Positions 15,738 to 23,347 of a DNA stretch of 64,000 bases are shown here, piece by piece (the stretch's first letter is position 1; each line of letters begins with the position of its first letter). The notes below the pieces were generated by a model that saw only the letters and a program-made list of their open reading frames with translations, had not been told where the DNA came from and ran no database searches. The position numbers were made by a program, and so were the translations under genes. This stretch comes from Anaerolineae bacterium (GTDB lineage: Bacteria > Chloroflexota > Anaerolineae > Aggregatilineales > Phototrophicaceae), in the NCBI GenBank assembly GCA_022820125.1, contig JAJEGA010000048.1, forward strand, positions 1 to 64,000. Direction: 5' to 3'.

Positions 15738-17570
15738 TTACCCTTCCTGTTCTTTCAGGCTGTCGTAAATCCAGTCCGGCGTCATCGGCAAGCCATCGCC
15801 GAGCGTCAGTGGTCTTACGTGCGATATGTTTTCCGGATGCTCCAAGCGGATCAGTTGCGTCAGCTGTCCGTCGAAATTGTTTTCGATCACGAATACGCTC
15901 TTGTGCGCGTCGATAAACTCGCTGACTGATGAAGCCAGCGGCAGCGCCAGCACACGCAGATAGTTGGTTTTGATGCCGTCGTTCGCCAGCCAGTCGCGCG
16001 CCTCGCGGATCGCTTCTTCGTTTGTGCCGAAGGTAATGATGCCGATATCGGCGTCGCTGGCGTCGTCGATGATAGGCTGGGGCAGCATATCGCGCGCCGT
16101 ATCCATTTTCAGTCGCAGGCGTGTCATATTCTCGACCCAGTCGTCGCTGCGCTCGCTGTAAACCGCAAACTCGTCATGGCCCGTGCCGCGCGTGAAGTAG
16201 CCGGCGAATCGATGATCGGTGCCGGGCAAGGTGCGATAAGCGATGCCATCACCATCGACATCCATATAGCGGCCCCACTTGCCGTGCTGATCGATGAAGT
16301 CATTTAATGCGTTGGCGTCAAGCACCTTGCCGCGAGCAATCGGCTGATCGGGATAATCGAAGGGCTCGGAAAGCCAATTGTTCATGCCCAAATCGAGGTC
16401 GCTGACGACGAAGACGGGCGTCTGCAATTCTTCCGAGATATCGAAGGACTTCCAGCCGAACTCAAAGGCCTCTTTCAAATTGCCGGGCAAGAGGCAGATT
16501 TGGCGGCTATCGCCATGACCGAGGAAATGAGTGAAGAGCAGATCGCCCTGGCTGGTGCGCGTCGGCAGACCGGTGCTCGGTCCCATGCGCGTGATATTCC
16601 AGAAGACAGCCGGGATCTCGGCGAAGTAGGCGAGCCCGGCAAACTCCGCCATCAAGCTGATGCCGGGTCCGCTGGTCGATGTCAGCGAGCGCCCGCCAGC
16701 CCAGCCTGCGCCGACCACAATGCCGGCGGCCGCCAATTCATCCTCCGCCTGCACGATGGCGATTGTATTTTCCTTGTCTTCGTTCTGGCGCAAGCCGCGG
16801 AAACCGATGATGCCATCGACAAAACTGGTCGACGGCGTAATCGGATACCAAGCGACCACGTTGACGCCGCCGAATACCGCGCCCAGCGCGCCCGCATCGT
16901 TGCCCGTCATGATGATCTTGCCCTGCGTGCCATCCATGCGCTCAAAGCGATAGGGGTCGGTCTTCAATATATTGTCGGCTGTCCAGTCATAAGCCAACTT
17001 GACCACCTCGTGATTCATCAGCGCCGGCTTCTCTCTACCCTTGAAATTGGCGAGCAGCACTTCGTAGACGAGATCAAGCGGAATATCGAAGAGTTGGGCG
17101 ACCGCGCCAACATAAGTCATGTTTTCCACCAGCTTGCGGAAGGCGGAGGGCACTTTGGTCTGCCGCATCAGCTTGGCGACCGGCATCTCATAATAAGAGA
17201 TATCCTCGCGCTGCCGGATGACCTTGGCGATTTTATCGGTCGTAATGCAAACGCCGCCCGGCGGCAAGTTGGCGACATCTTCGGTGGCTGTGCTGTTGTT
17301 ATAAGCGACCACAATCTCGGTCATCGCTTTGCGCGCCGTGTAGCCGTCCTTGCTCGCGCGGATGGTGTACCAGGTCGGCAAGCCCTTGATGTTCGACGGG
17401 AACAGGTTCTTGCCGTTGACCGGGATGCCCATCCGAAACAGCGACATCACTAACACGTTATTTGATGTTTGGCTGCCGGAGCCGTTCTTGGTCGCCACTG
17501 AAAATGCGAAATCGTTGATGACCGGCTCGCGGGTGTCTAACTTGGGTTGAGTCTGTGCATTGATTGCCAT
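15738..17570 (-). CDS. korA: 2-oxoacid:ferredoxin oxidoreductase, fused gamma-alpha subunit
   Basis: 610 residues: an N-terminal gamma domain (about 20-190, beginning VLVMSLFRMGIPVNGKNLFPSNIKG) is fused to the alpha domain (about 215-600). The latter has the substrate/CoA region GNDAGALGAVFGGVNVVAWYPITPSTSF. This architecture is the KorA/two-subunit type. It follows the GntR gene by 75 bp on the same strand. Upstream, a strong AAAGGAG precedes a 19-codon overlapping frame (17595-17539, different frame) rather than the korA ATG; whether it is translated is unknown. 2-oxoglutarate is the likely substrate, but pyruvate cannot be excluded. Confidence 0.92.
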   Translation of the reverse strand: MAINAQTQPKLDTREPVINDFAFSVATKNGSGSQTSNNVLVMSLFRMGIPVNGKNLFPSNIKGLPTWYTIRASKDGYTARKAMTEIVVAYNNSTATEDVANLPPGGVCITTDKIAKVIRQREDISYYEMPVAKLMRQTKVPSAFRKLVENMTYVGAVAQLFDIPLDLVYEVLLANFKGREKPALMNHEVVKLAYDWTADNILKTDPYRFERMDGTQGKIIMTGNDAGALGAVFGGVNVVAWYPITPSTSFVDGIIGFRGLRQNEDKENTIAIVQAEDELAAAGIVVGAGWAGGRSLTSTSGPGISLMAEFAGLAYFAEIPAVFWNITRMGPSTGLPTRTSQGDLLFTHFLGHGDSRQICLLPGNLKEAFEFGWKSFDISEELQTPVFVVSDLDLGMNNWLSEPFDYPDQPIARGKVLDANALNDFIDQHGKWGRYMDVDGDGIAYRTLPGTDHRFAGYFTRGTGHDEFAVYSERSDDWVENMTRLRLKMDTARDMLPQPIIDDASDADIGIITFGTNEEAIREARDWLANDGIKTNYLRVLALPLASSVSEFIDAHKSVFVIENNFDGQLTQLIRLEHPENISHVRPLTLGDGLPMTPDWIYDSLKEQEG

Positions 17571-17645
17571 GAGAAATTACGCAGCGTTTCGCGCATCACT
17601 CCTTTCAGCTAAAGTGAATCAAGCTACCGCTCGAATAATCTTGTT

Positions 17646-18338
17646 CTAGCCCCGCTCCAATTCCCAGGAGGCGTTGCCGGGCTCGTGGCGCAGCAGCCGC
17701 GTATGCTGCACAAACGCGCGCTGAGCCTTATCGAATTGCCCCTTGCGAATCAACGCCAATATCCGCGAATGGTAATCCCACACTTTCCGCAGATAGCTGT
17801 AATCCATGTAGCGATTGACGCCGACTTCTTCGTACAGATCCCAATAGGCTTCGAGGATTCCCAAGACAAAGAGATTGTCCAGATTCTTGAAGACCGTCAG
17901 ATGAAACAGGCGATGCTCGGGATTGGGAATATGAATCGGCGGCGAATCGAGCTTTTGGTTGGCGCTGTTGATGCACTCCTGCATGATGCCGAGATCGTCA
18001 TCGCTGAGCAGCGCGCAGGCTTCCTGCCAATATGCCGATTCAACATGATTGCGCAATGACGCGAAATCCTCAAAGCGCTCGCCGCAAGCCAAGGCGTACC
18101 TGGCGCTCAAGCGAACCGCCGGCGTGAAGGCATAGTCTTTGATCCGCGTGCCGCGCTTGGAGCGCACTTCCACCCAGCCCATCTGCCGCGCCACCTCAAG
18201 CTGTTCGCGCACCTTGTTGGCGCTCATGTCCAGGTGCGTATCCGTCGTCAACTCCTGAATGGACGGCAGACGATCGCCGGGCTGGTAACCTTGGCGAATG
18301 ATGAAGTTGAGAAAGTCAGAACCGAGGTTGATGTCCAT
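17646..18338 (-). CDS. GntR/FadR-family transcriptional regulator (FCD domain)
   Basis: 230 residues. The N-terminal winged helix (about 1-70; PGDRLPSIQEL, then an LEVARQMGWVEVRSKRGTRI wing) is GntR-like. The C-terminal all-helical FCD ligand domain (about 85-225) has the metal/ligand histidines in HRLFHLTVF and DYHSRI. FCD regulators sense small organic acids. It is the first gene of a run with korA and korB, so it probably controls them. A palindromic sequence overlaps its own translation start region, suggesting autoregulation. Confidence 0.88.
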   Translation of the reverse strand: MDINLGSDFLNFIIRQGYQPGDRLPSIQELTTDTHLDMSANKVREQLEVARQMGWVEVRSKRGTRIKDYAFTPAVRLSARYALACGERFEDFASLRNHVESAYWQEACALLSDDDLGIMQECINSANQKLDSPPIHIPNPEHRLFHLTVFKNLDNLFVLGILEAYWDLYEEVGVNRYMDYSYLRKVWDYHSRILALIRKGQFDKAQRAFVQHTRLLRHEPGNASWELERG

Positions 18339-18339
18339 G

Positions 18340-18354
18340 ATTCATCTGATGAAT
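18340..18354. promoter_or_regulatory. Putative GntR operator palindrome
   Basis: ATTCATCTGATGAAT is a 15-bp palindrome with one central base. It lies immediately upstream of the GntR start codon, followed by related AT-rich half-sites (ATTGAATCAAT, 18353-18363). The location fits an autoregulatory operator; binding is inferred only. Confidence 0.45.
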
Positions 18355-18492
18355 TGAATCAATCAACTGATAGTATCTATTCTATCATTGCATACTTAAG
18401 CTGTCAACAGTCTCGATGGTTTTTGTTCCTATAACAGTCCCTCGCGAGTCACCGCTTGGCTGAAACCATGACGAACCCGAAAAACTTGAGTC

Positions 18493-18566
18493 TGTAGGGG
18501 CGTTTCGCTGAAACGCCCGTGCTTGTGACTGAGCGCGGCTTGGGCGAGACAAGTCTCGCCCCTACA
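18493..18566. repeat. Hairpin repeat (TGTAGGGGCG family)
   Basis: TGTAGGGGCG (18493-18502) and its inverse CGCCCCTACA (18557-18566) bound a 74-bp unit with an inner GGGCGTTTCGCTGAAACGCCC hairpin. Related units lie at 26242-26315 and 47376-47450. The rest of the 18339-18659 gap has no gene. Confidence 0.7.
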
Positions 18567-18659
18567 AATTTTGCTATAATTGCAGATGAACGATAGCTGG
18601 TCAACAATAGAGTGAGGCGCGAAGGCTTCTGCGTGGCCAGCTGCGCGGCGGGTTGCTCG

Positions 18660-19826
18660 TCAAACGCGGAGTCGCCGCATCCGTTCGGCGGCGCGTTCGA
18701 GGGTTTCATCGCTCTTGCAAAAGGCGAAGCGCACATGGTTCTCGGCATGATGCCGATGCTTGGCGCTGAAGAAAGCGGACGGCGGGATCGTCGCCACGCC
18801 AATCTCCTCGATCAAGTATTTGCAGAATTCCACATCATTTCCGTCGAAGACCGGCGAAAAGTCGCCCATGATGAAATAGGTGCCTTCGGGCTGGATCGCC
18901 GACATGCCGGCGGCCTCAATGACCTGCATCACCAGATCGCGTTTGTGCGAATACAGCGCCTGATATTCTTCGTAATAGCTGCTGCCTAGCGTGAAGGCGA
19001 AGGCGGTCGCCGCTTGGGTGGGGTGGTTGGTGGCGAAGGTGATGAACTGATGCGAGCGCCATACGCCAGTGACCAATTCCGGCGGACCGTAGACCCAGCC
19101 GATCTTCCAGCCGGTCATGCCGAAGGTTTTGCCGGCGCTGCCGATGGCCACCGTGCGCTCAAACATGCCATCCAGCGAGGCGATGGCGATGTGCTGATGC
19201 CCTTCGAAGTAGAGATGCTCGTAGACTTCATCGGAGATGACGATGACATCGTGCTTAATGCAGAGATCGGCGAATAACCGCAGCTCTTCGCGCGTGTAGA
19301 CCCGCCCCGAAGGATTATTTGGCGTGTTGAGAATCACGGCGCGCGTGCTGTCGCTGAAGGCGGCGCGCAGCTCGTCTTCGTCAAAGGTCCAGTTTGGCGG
19401 GTGCATAGGGACGTAGACTGGTACACCGCCCGCCATTTGTACGCCCGGCACATAACTGTCGTAATAGGGCTCGAGGACGATGACCTCGTCGCCAGGATCA
19501 ACCAGCCCCATGATAGCGCTGTACACACCCTGCGTGGCGCCCGCGGTCACGATGACGCCCGCATCCGGATCGACATTGAGTCCATAGAAAATCTCAGCGT
19601 GCCGGGCGACGCCCTCGCGCAAGGCGGGGAGGCCCGGGCTGGGCGCGTATTGATTGGCGCCATCGCTATTGAGGGCGTCAATCGCCGCGTCGATTATCGC
19701 TTTTGGACCGTCAAAATCGGGCTTGCCTTGCCCGAGGTTGACGGCATTGTGCCGCGCCGCCAGTTGATTGATCTCGGTGAAGATGGTCGTGCCGAAAGGC
19801 GCTACCCGCTTTGCGTAGGTGGGCAT
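18660..19826 (-). CDS. Class I PLP-dependent aminotransferase
   Basis: 388 residues, fold type I subgroup resembling kynurenine/methionine/aspartate aminotransferases. The PLP lysine lies in SAGKTFGMTGWKIGW (about 232-246). NTPNNPSGRVY carries the conserved Asn and the NxPxNP loop. ISDEVYEHL holds the PLP Asp and Tyr. A good AAGGAAG site precedes the ATG. The AAA lysine pathway needs a 2-aminoadipate aminotransferase (LysN) that is missing from the lys cluster. This enzyme is the only class I aminotransferase in the window and a possible candidate, but sequence alone does not show it. Confidence 0.9.
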   Translation of the reverse strand: MPTYAKRVAPFGTTIFTEINQLAARHNAVNLGQGKPDFDGPKAIIDAAIDALNSDGANQYAPSPGLPALREGVARHAEIFYGLNVDPDAGVIVTAGATQGVYSAIMGLVDPGDEVIVLEPYYDSYVPGVQMAGGVPVYVPMHPPNWTFDEDELRAAFSDSTRAVILNTPNNPSGRVYTREELRLFADLCIKHDVIVISDEVYEHLYFEGHQHIAIASLDGMFERTVAIGSAGKTFGMTGWKIGWVYGPPELVTGVWRSHQFITFATNHPTQAATAFAFTLGSSYYEEYQALYSHKRDLVMQVIEAAGMSAIQPEGTYFIMGDFSPVFDGNDVEFCKYLIEEIGVATIPPSAFFSAKHRHHAENHVRFAFCKSDETLERAAERMRRLRV

Positions 19827-19878
19827 ATTTTGCTTCCTTATTCAGGTAGGGATATGGCTGCAAACTAGCGCTTTCAAA

Positions 19879-20364
19879 TCACAGTGAATTACTCAAAAGC
19901 CATCTGCCCAGCTTTTTTGCGCGATCGATATAAATCTCGGAGACCAATTGATCTGCTTTGCGAAACTTGACTGTCCGCTGCGTTTTCAAACGTGCGATTT
20001 CCTCCCAGTGCCTGACGTAGTTGCTAATTGGAGTTAATTCACCAGTATTCGGATCCGTTCTCTTCCAATCGTTGTCTATCCACCCCTGCAATCGTTCGTT
20101 CACGCCACGCAAGAAACCTGTGTTTGTACAATGCACGGTCGCTGACTCATGAACCGGCAGTTGGTTAATTATTTCGATGCAGCCGACTAGTAGTGCTGCG
20201 TACACGGTAACTCCGCCAATCACCCCGCCTCGTATCTCGGTTTGACCTCCGGACAATATGTATGACGACCAAACAGAACGGTTCTTTTGCTTGCTGTGGG
20301 AGCTCGTAAGAAAAACATCCACCTCGTCAAAGTCAAAGTTCAACGGCTCATTAACCATCATCAT
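19879..20364 (-). CDS. RNase H-like protein lacking the catalytic acids
   Basis: About 161 residues. It resembles the C-terminal domain of the neighbouring RNase H protein: a first strand DVFLTSS, then a helix with ALLVGCIEIINQL, a strand ATVHCTNTGFL, then WxxNDWK...ISNYVRHWEE. In true RNase HI the corresponding strands carry Asp residues; here they are Thr/Ser and Asn. It is therefore likely a binding rather than a cutting protein. The ATG-ATG-ATG at 20364 with AAGAGA upstream is preferred over TTG 20415. It lies 81 bp downstream of that gene on the same strand. Confidence 0.55.
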   Translation of the reverse strand: MMMVNEPLNFDFDEVDVFLTSSHSKQKNRSVWSSYILSGGQTEIRGGVIGGVTVYAALLVGCIEIINQLPVHESATVHCTNTGFLRGVNERLQGWIDNDWKRTDPNTGELTPISNYVRHWEEIARLKTQRTVKFRKADQLVSEIYIDRAKKLGRWLLSNSL

Positions 20365-20445
20365 TTCTCTTGGAAGACTGATTTGTCCTAGCTCATGTCG
20401 TCGCGGCCATCGCAAAACTCAACTACTATAGCACAGTTGCTACCT

Positions 20446-21333
20446 TCAGTCGCGGTTTAGAAGTCCTGTTGCGATCTCTTTGCCCAGTTGAAAGTAGGGT
20501 ATGGATTTGCGTTTCTTGACAAACTGGAAATGCACAACTCGACCGCCTGAGAGTTCCCGCAATCTCTGCCAATGATGTTTGTATTTGACTGAATTACCAT
20601 CCTTAGTTCTCCAGTTATTCTTATTCCAAGCCGCGACCCAGGTGTTCATTCCTTTCGCTAGATATTCTTGGGCGGTGTACACCGTTGCACTTTCTTTTGA
20701 GCGCAGCCTTTCCAAGGCTCTTATCGCGCCTATCAAGGTTGATTCTTGCTCGGTCTTTCCGTACAGATAATCAGTGATTTCTTCAGCACTTTCCCTGTAA
20801 ATGACTTGGGCGGCGAACGCCGTTGCGATTCGCTTCCGGTCCACAGCTGTAGAGATGTAAATAGACACGTTAGTTTCAGGCGCCGAGTCTCGTATATCGG
20901 TGCTGTCGCTATGCAGGTATGTGCGCGACCGCTTCTCTTTAACGGCCAGCCGGTCGCATCGTTCGTTCAGTGCATCACCTGAGTGCCCCGCAACATAATT
21001 CCAAGCGATCACATGTTTCTCTGCAATCCGAAAATACGCTTGCCAAAGATTCTTGTTTAGGGTCACTTTCTTCGCACCGATGGCAATGTCCTTTACATAG
21101 CGCGAATCCGTAAAGATTGTGACCGTAGTGGGCCGTTTTAGCGCCTTTAAGCCCTCAATCACCGCCGTCAATTCCATCTGATTGTTGGTGGTGTTTTCGG
21201 CGCCGCCGCTGATGACGCGCTCTTTGATGACTTTGCCCTCATCGTCTAAGGCCTGCAGAATCGCAGCCCAGCCGCCCGGCTGATTGTCGGCATGAATATC
21301 GCAGGCGCCGTCGGTGTGAATCCTGATTTGCAT
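20446..21333 (-). CDS. rnhA: Ribonuclease HI with a second, degenerate RNase H-like domain
   Basis: 295 residues. The N-terminal domain (1-150) is a complete RNase HI with D8 (HTDGACD), E54 (NQMELTAV), D76 (FTDSRYV), H117 (AGHSGD) and D127 (NERCDRLAV). It cleaves RNA in RNA-DNA hybrids. The C-terminal half (about 160-295) repeats the fold order but has IST and YTA where catalytic Asp should be. It keeps the WxxNNW...KHHWQRL pattern. The domain is thus probably a non-catalytic duplicate. The ATG at 21333 is chosen because the RNase H strand begins immediately; a GTG at 21360 would add nine residues. Confidence 0.88.
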   Translation of the reverse strand: MQIRIHTDGACDIHADNQPGGWAAILQALDDEGKVIKERVISGGAENTTNNQMELTAVIEGLKALKRPTTVTIFTDSRYVKDIAIGAKKVTLNKNLWQAYFRIAEKHVIAWNYVAGHSGDALNERCDRLAVKEKRSRTYLHSDSTDIRDSAPETNVSIYISTAVDRKRIATAFAAQVIYRESAEEITDYLYGKTEQESTLIGAIRALERLRSKESATVYTAQEYLAKGMNTWVAAWNKNNWRTKDGNSVKYKHHWQRLRELSGGRVVHFQFVKKRKSIPYFQLGKEIATGLLNRD

Positions 21334-21493
21334 CGCTTCCGCCACATCACATAAGATCACGGATATTCTAGCACAATGGCGCGACGATTATGTTGGCCTC
21401 TGCGTAAAAACAAGCATAAGGAGCGGGCGTCTCGCTCGCCGCTTGCGGCGTCCGCGGGGGCGGCTTGGGGCAACTGGATGAGGACAGCGCGTC

Positions 21494-21928
21494 ATGGCGG
21501 AAGAACGCGACTGGGAAAAGAAGCGCTACGATTCGCTGATTAAGATCACGCGGACGATGGGCGGCGCCGCCTTATCCGGCGCTGTGCCGACGCCGACCCT
21601 GGAATTAGCCAAGCAGCTCGGCATTTCCATCGCGGACGCCTGGATGTGTTTTGATATCTACAAGACTTATTTCGGCAAAGACCTCTCCAAAAGAGATCTT
21701 GCTTCAATGCTGCAGACTACGGGCGTGGTGGTTCTGGGCGGCGGGCTCGCCGGATACGCCGGGATCCGCCTGGCGCAGGCGCTTCTCAGCGAGATTCTGG
21801 AGCAGATACCGATCGCCAATTCGATCATCACCGGCATCGCCTTCGGCAGCTCCACCTTCATCATCGGGCTGGCTTGGCTGGCGATCGTGGAACAGAACTA
21901 CTTCGCGCGCGAGGCCGACGAGACTTAA
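21494..21928 (+). CDS. Small membrane protein, DUF697-like (weak)
   Basis: 144 residues. The sequence order ITRTMGGAALSGAVPTPTLELAKQL, then a short helix, then two hydrophobic segments (about 75-98 and 105-132) recalls the DUF697 layout (small Gly/Pro-rich turn followed by two membrane helices). The match is by eye. The last codons overlap the stop of the convergent MFS gene: the two stop codons share the palindrome TTAA (21925-21928). Function unknown. Confidence 0.6.
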   Translation: MAEERDWEKKRYDSLIKITRTMGGAALSGAVPTPTLELAKQLGISIADAWMCFDIYKTYFGKDLSKRDLASMLQTTGVVVLGGGLAGYAGIRLAQALLSEILEQIPIANSIITGIAFGSSTFIIGLAWLAIVEQNYFAREADET

Positions 21929-23232
21929 GCCGCTCTCAACGCGAGCTGCCTGAGCGTGAGCGACCGAATCAGCGCCAGGAGCAATAGCGCCAATACGCCG
22001 CCGCCGGCGCTGACGAAGACGAAGCCGCCCAGCCCGAAGAGCGCGCCCGAACTCAGCGTGCCCAAGCCGGCGCAAAAGGCGACCAGCATATCATTGAAGC
22101 CGGCCACGCGGGTGCGCTCGGCGCCGCTTAAGGCGTCCGCCAGCATAGACGAGCCGGCGACATAACCGAAATTCCAACCCAAGCCAAGCAGGAATAAGCC
22201 CGCAACCAAATACGGCATTTGCGTCGACAGCGGCGAGATGATGGTCGACGCCACCAGGACAAGCGCCGCGATGACCATCATCGTGACGCGCCCATAACGG
22301 TCAATCAGATAACCGGTAAGCGGCGACAAGCCGAACATGCCCAGGACATGCGCGGCGATAACCAGGGAGACCATCGCATTGGAGTGATCCGCCAGGTGCA
22401 TGTGCCAGGGCGTGATCGTCATCAAAACACTCATGACTGTTTGGCTGATCACCATGGAGAGGATTGCCAATTGCACGTTCGGCAAGCGCAGCAATTCGCC
22501 CAGCCTATGCCCGGCTTTCGGTTTCTCGCCTTCGATCTGCGGTTCCGAATATTGCCGGGCGACGAGCGCCGGCTCGGGGCGGAGCAAGAAAAATGTGATT
22601 ATGAACGATATGCCGGATAGAAAACAAGCGATCACCCAAGGTCCAGTTGTTAAGGCTTGCGCCGAGACGCCCCCTGGCTGCAATATCTGCGCCAGCGGCG
22701 AATGGATCAGAGGCGGGCGCGCCACGATATCCAAGGAAAGAAACTTCGCCAGCTGGCTGCTCGGCTCAACCAGACCGGGGCCAAATATCGCGCCAATCGT
22801 GCCGGCGAAGACGATGCGCCCGATCATCTGCGCCCGTTTGTCGATCGGGAATATCTCGCCGACGACAAAGCGGCTCATCTGGGTGCCGGCGCGGGCCATG
22901 CCCATCCCGACCGAGCTGATCAGCAGCAGCGGAAAGATGCCGTTCAAGACGGCGATCAGACCGAGGACGGCGCCAGCGAAACCCAGGGCGTAGGCGGTGG
23001 ATAAACCCATGCGCCGCCCATAGCGCCCCATGATGATGCCCATGAAATAAGCCATGATGGAATGCGCGAAGGTCACCATCGTGGTCGGCAAGCCAGCGGC
23101 CGCGTCCGACCCGCCGAGGATGCCGGCCGCGATTGAATGCAGCGTGATGATGGAAATCTGCGCCGCCGAGAACAGGCTTTGCGAGACGAACATGGTAACG
23201 AGGAGCCGGTGGCTGACGCGCAAAGGGTACAA
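21925..23232 (-). CDS. MFS transporter
   Basis: About 435 residues with twelve hydrophobic segments in two halves and a longer cytosolic loop (about 225-245). The conserved loop 2-3 motif appears as GIIMGRYGRRMGL and its counterpart in the second half as GYLIDRYGRVTMM. The second half resembles drug/sugar-type exporters, but no substrate can be assigned. The TTG at 23232 has GGAG at 8 bp and starts right before the first helix; an alternative TTG at 23271 adds 13 residues. It is convergent with the small membrane-protein gene. Confidence 0.88.
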   Translation of the reverse strand: MYPLRVSHRLLVTMFVSQSLFSAAQISIITLHSIAAGILGGSDAAAGLPTTMVTFAHSIMAYFMGIIMGRYGRRMGLSTAYALGFAGAVLGLIAVLNGIFPLLLISSVGMGMARAGTQMSRFVVGEIFPIDKRAQMIGRIVFAGTIGAIFGPGLVEPSSQLAKFLSLDIVARPPLIHSPLAQILQPGGVSAQALTTGPWVIACFLSGISFIITFFLLRPEPALVARQYSEPQIEGEKPKAGHRLGELLRLPNVQLAILSMVISQTVMSVLMTITPWHMHLADHSNAMVSLVIAAHVLGMFGLSPLTGYLIDRYGRVTMMVIAALVLVASTIISPLSTQMPYLVAGLFLLGLGWNFGYVAGSSMLADALSGAERTRVAGFNDMLVAFCAGLGTLSSGALFGLGGFVFVSAGGGVLALLLLALIRSLTLRQLALRAA

Positions 23233-23290
23233 TGGAGTCGCTCCGTCCGCTGGAAATGAACTCGTTGCCAAGCTAATCAGTCATTCTACC

Positions 23291-23322
23291 GCAATAAACA
23301 GAGCGCGCCCGCTTGGACGCGC
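23291..23322 (-). terminator. Probable terminator of aconitase
   Basis: An 8-bp GC-rich stem GCGCGTCC/GGGCGCGC (one G-T pair) with an AAGC loop is followed on the minus strand by TCTGTTTATT. The T-run is interrupted, so strength is uncertain. Confidence 0.45.
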
Positions 23323-23347
23323 CCGCAGAAATGCGCCCGCACGCCAG

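Noticed and set aside
16500..17453. Long plus-strand open frame (317 codons)
   Set aside because: Antisense to korA, with low-complexity composition typical of a shadow frame in GC-rich DNA.
17536..17595. 19-codon frame with AAAGGAG overlapping the korA start
   Set aside because: No composition bias or regulatory structure; the Shine-Dalgarno could serve korA loosely. Not called as a gene.
18572..18580. Perfect extended -10 (TGCTATAAT) on the plus strand after a hairpin repeat
   Set aside because: No matching -35 box and no plus-strand gene downstream for nearly 3 kb; could make an antisense RNA but nothing supports it.
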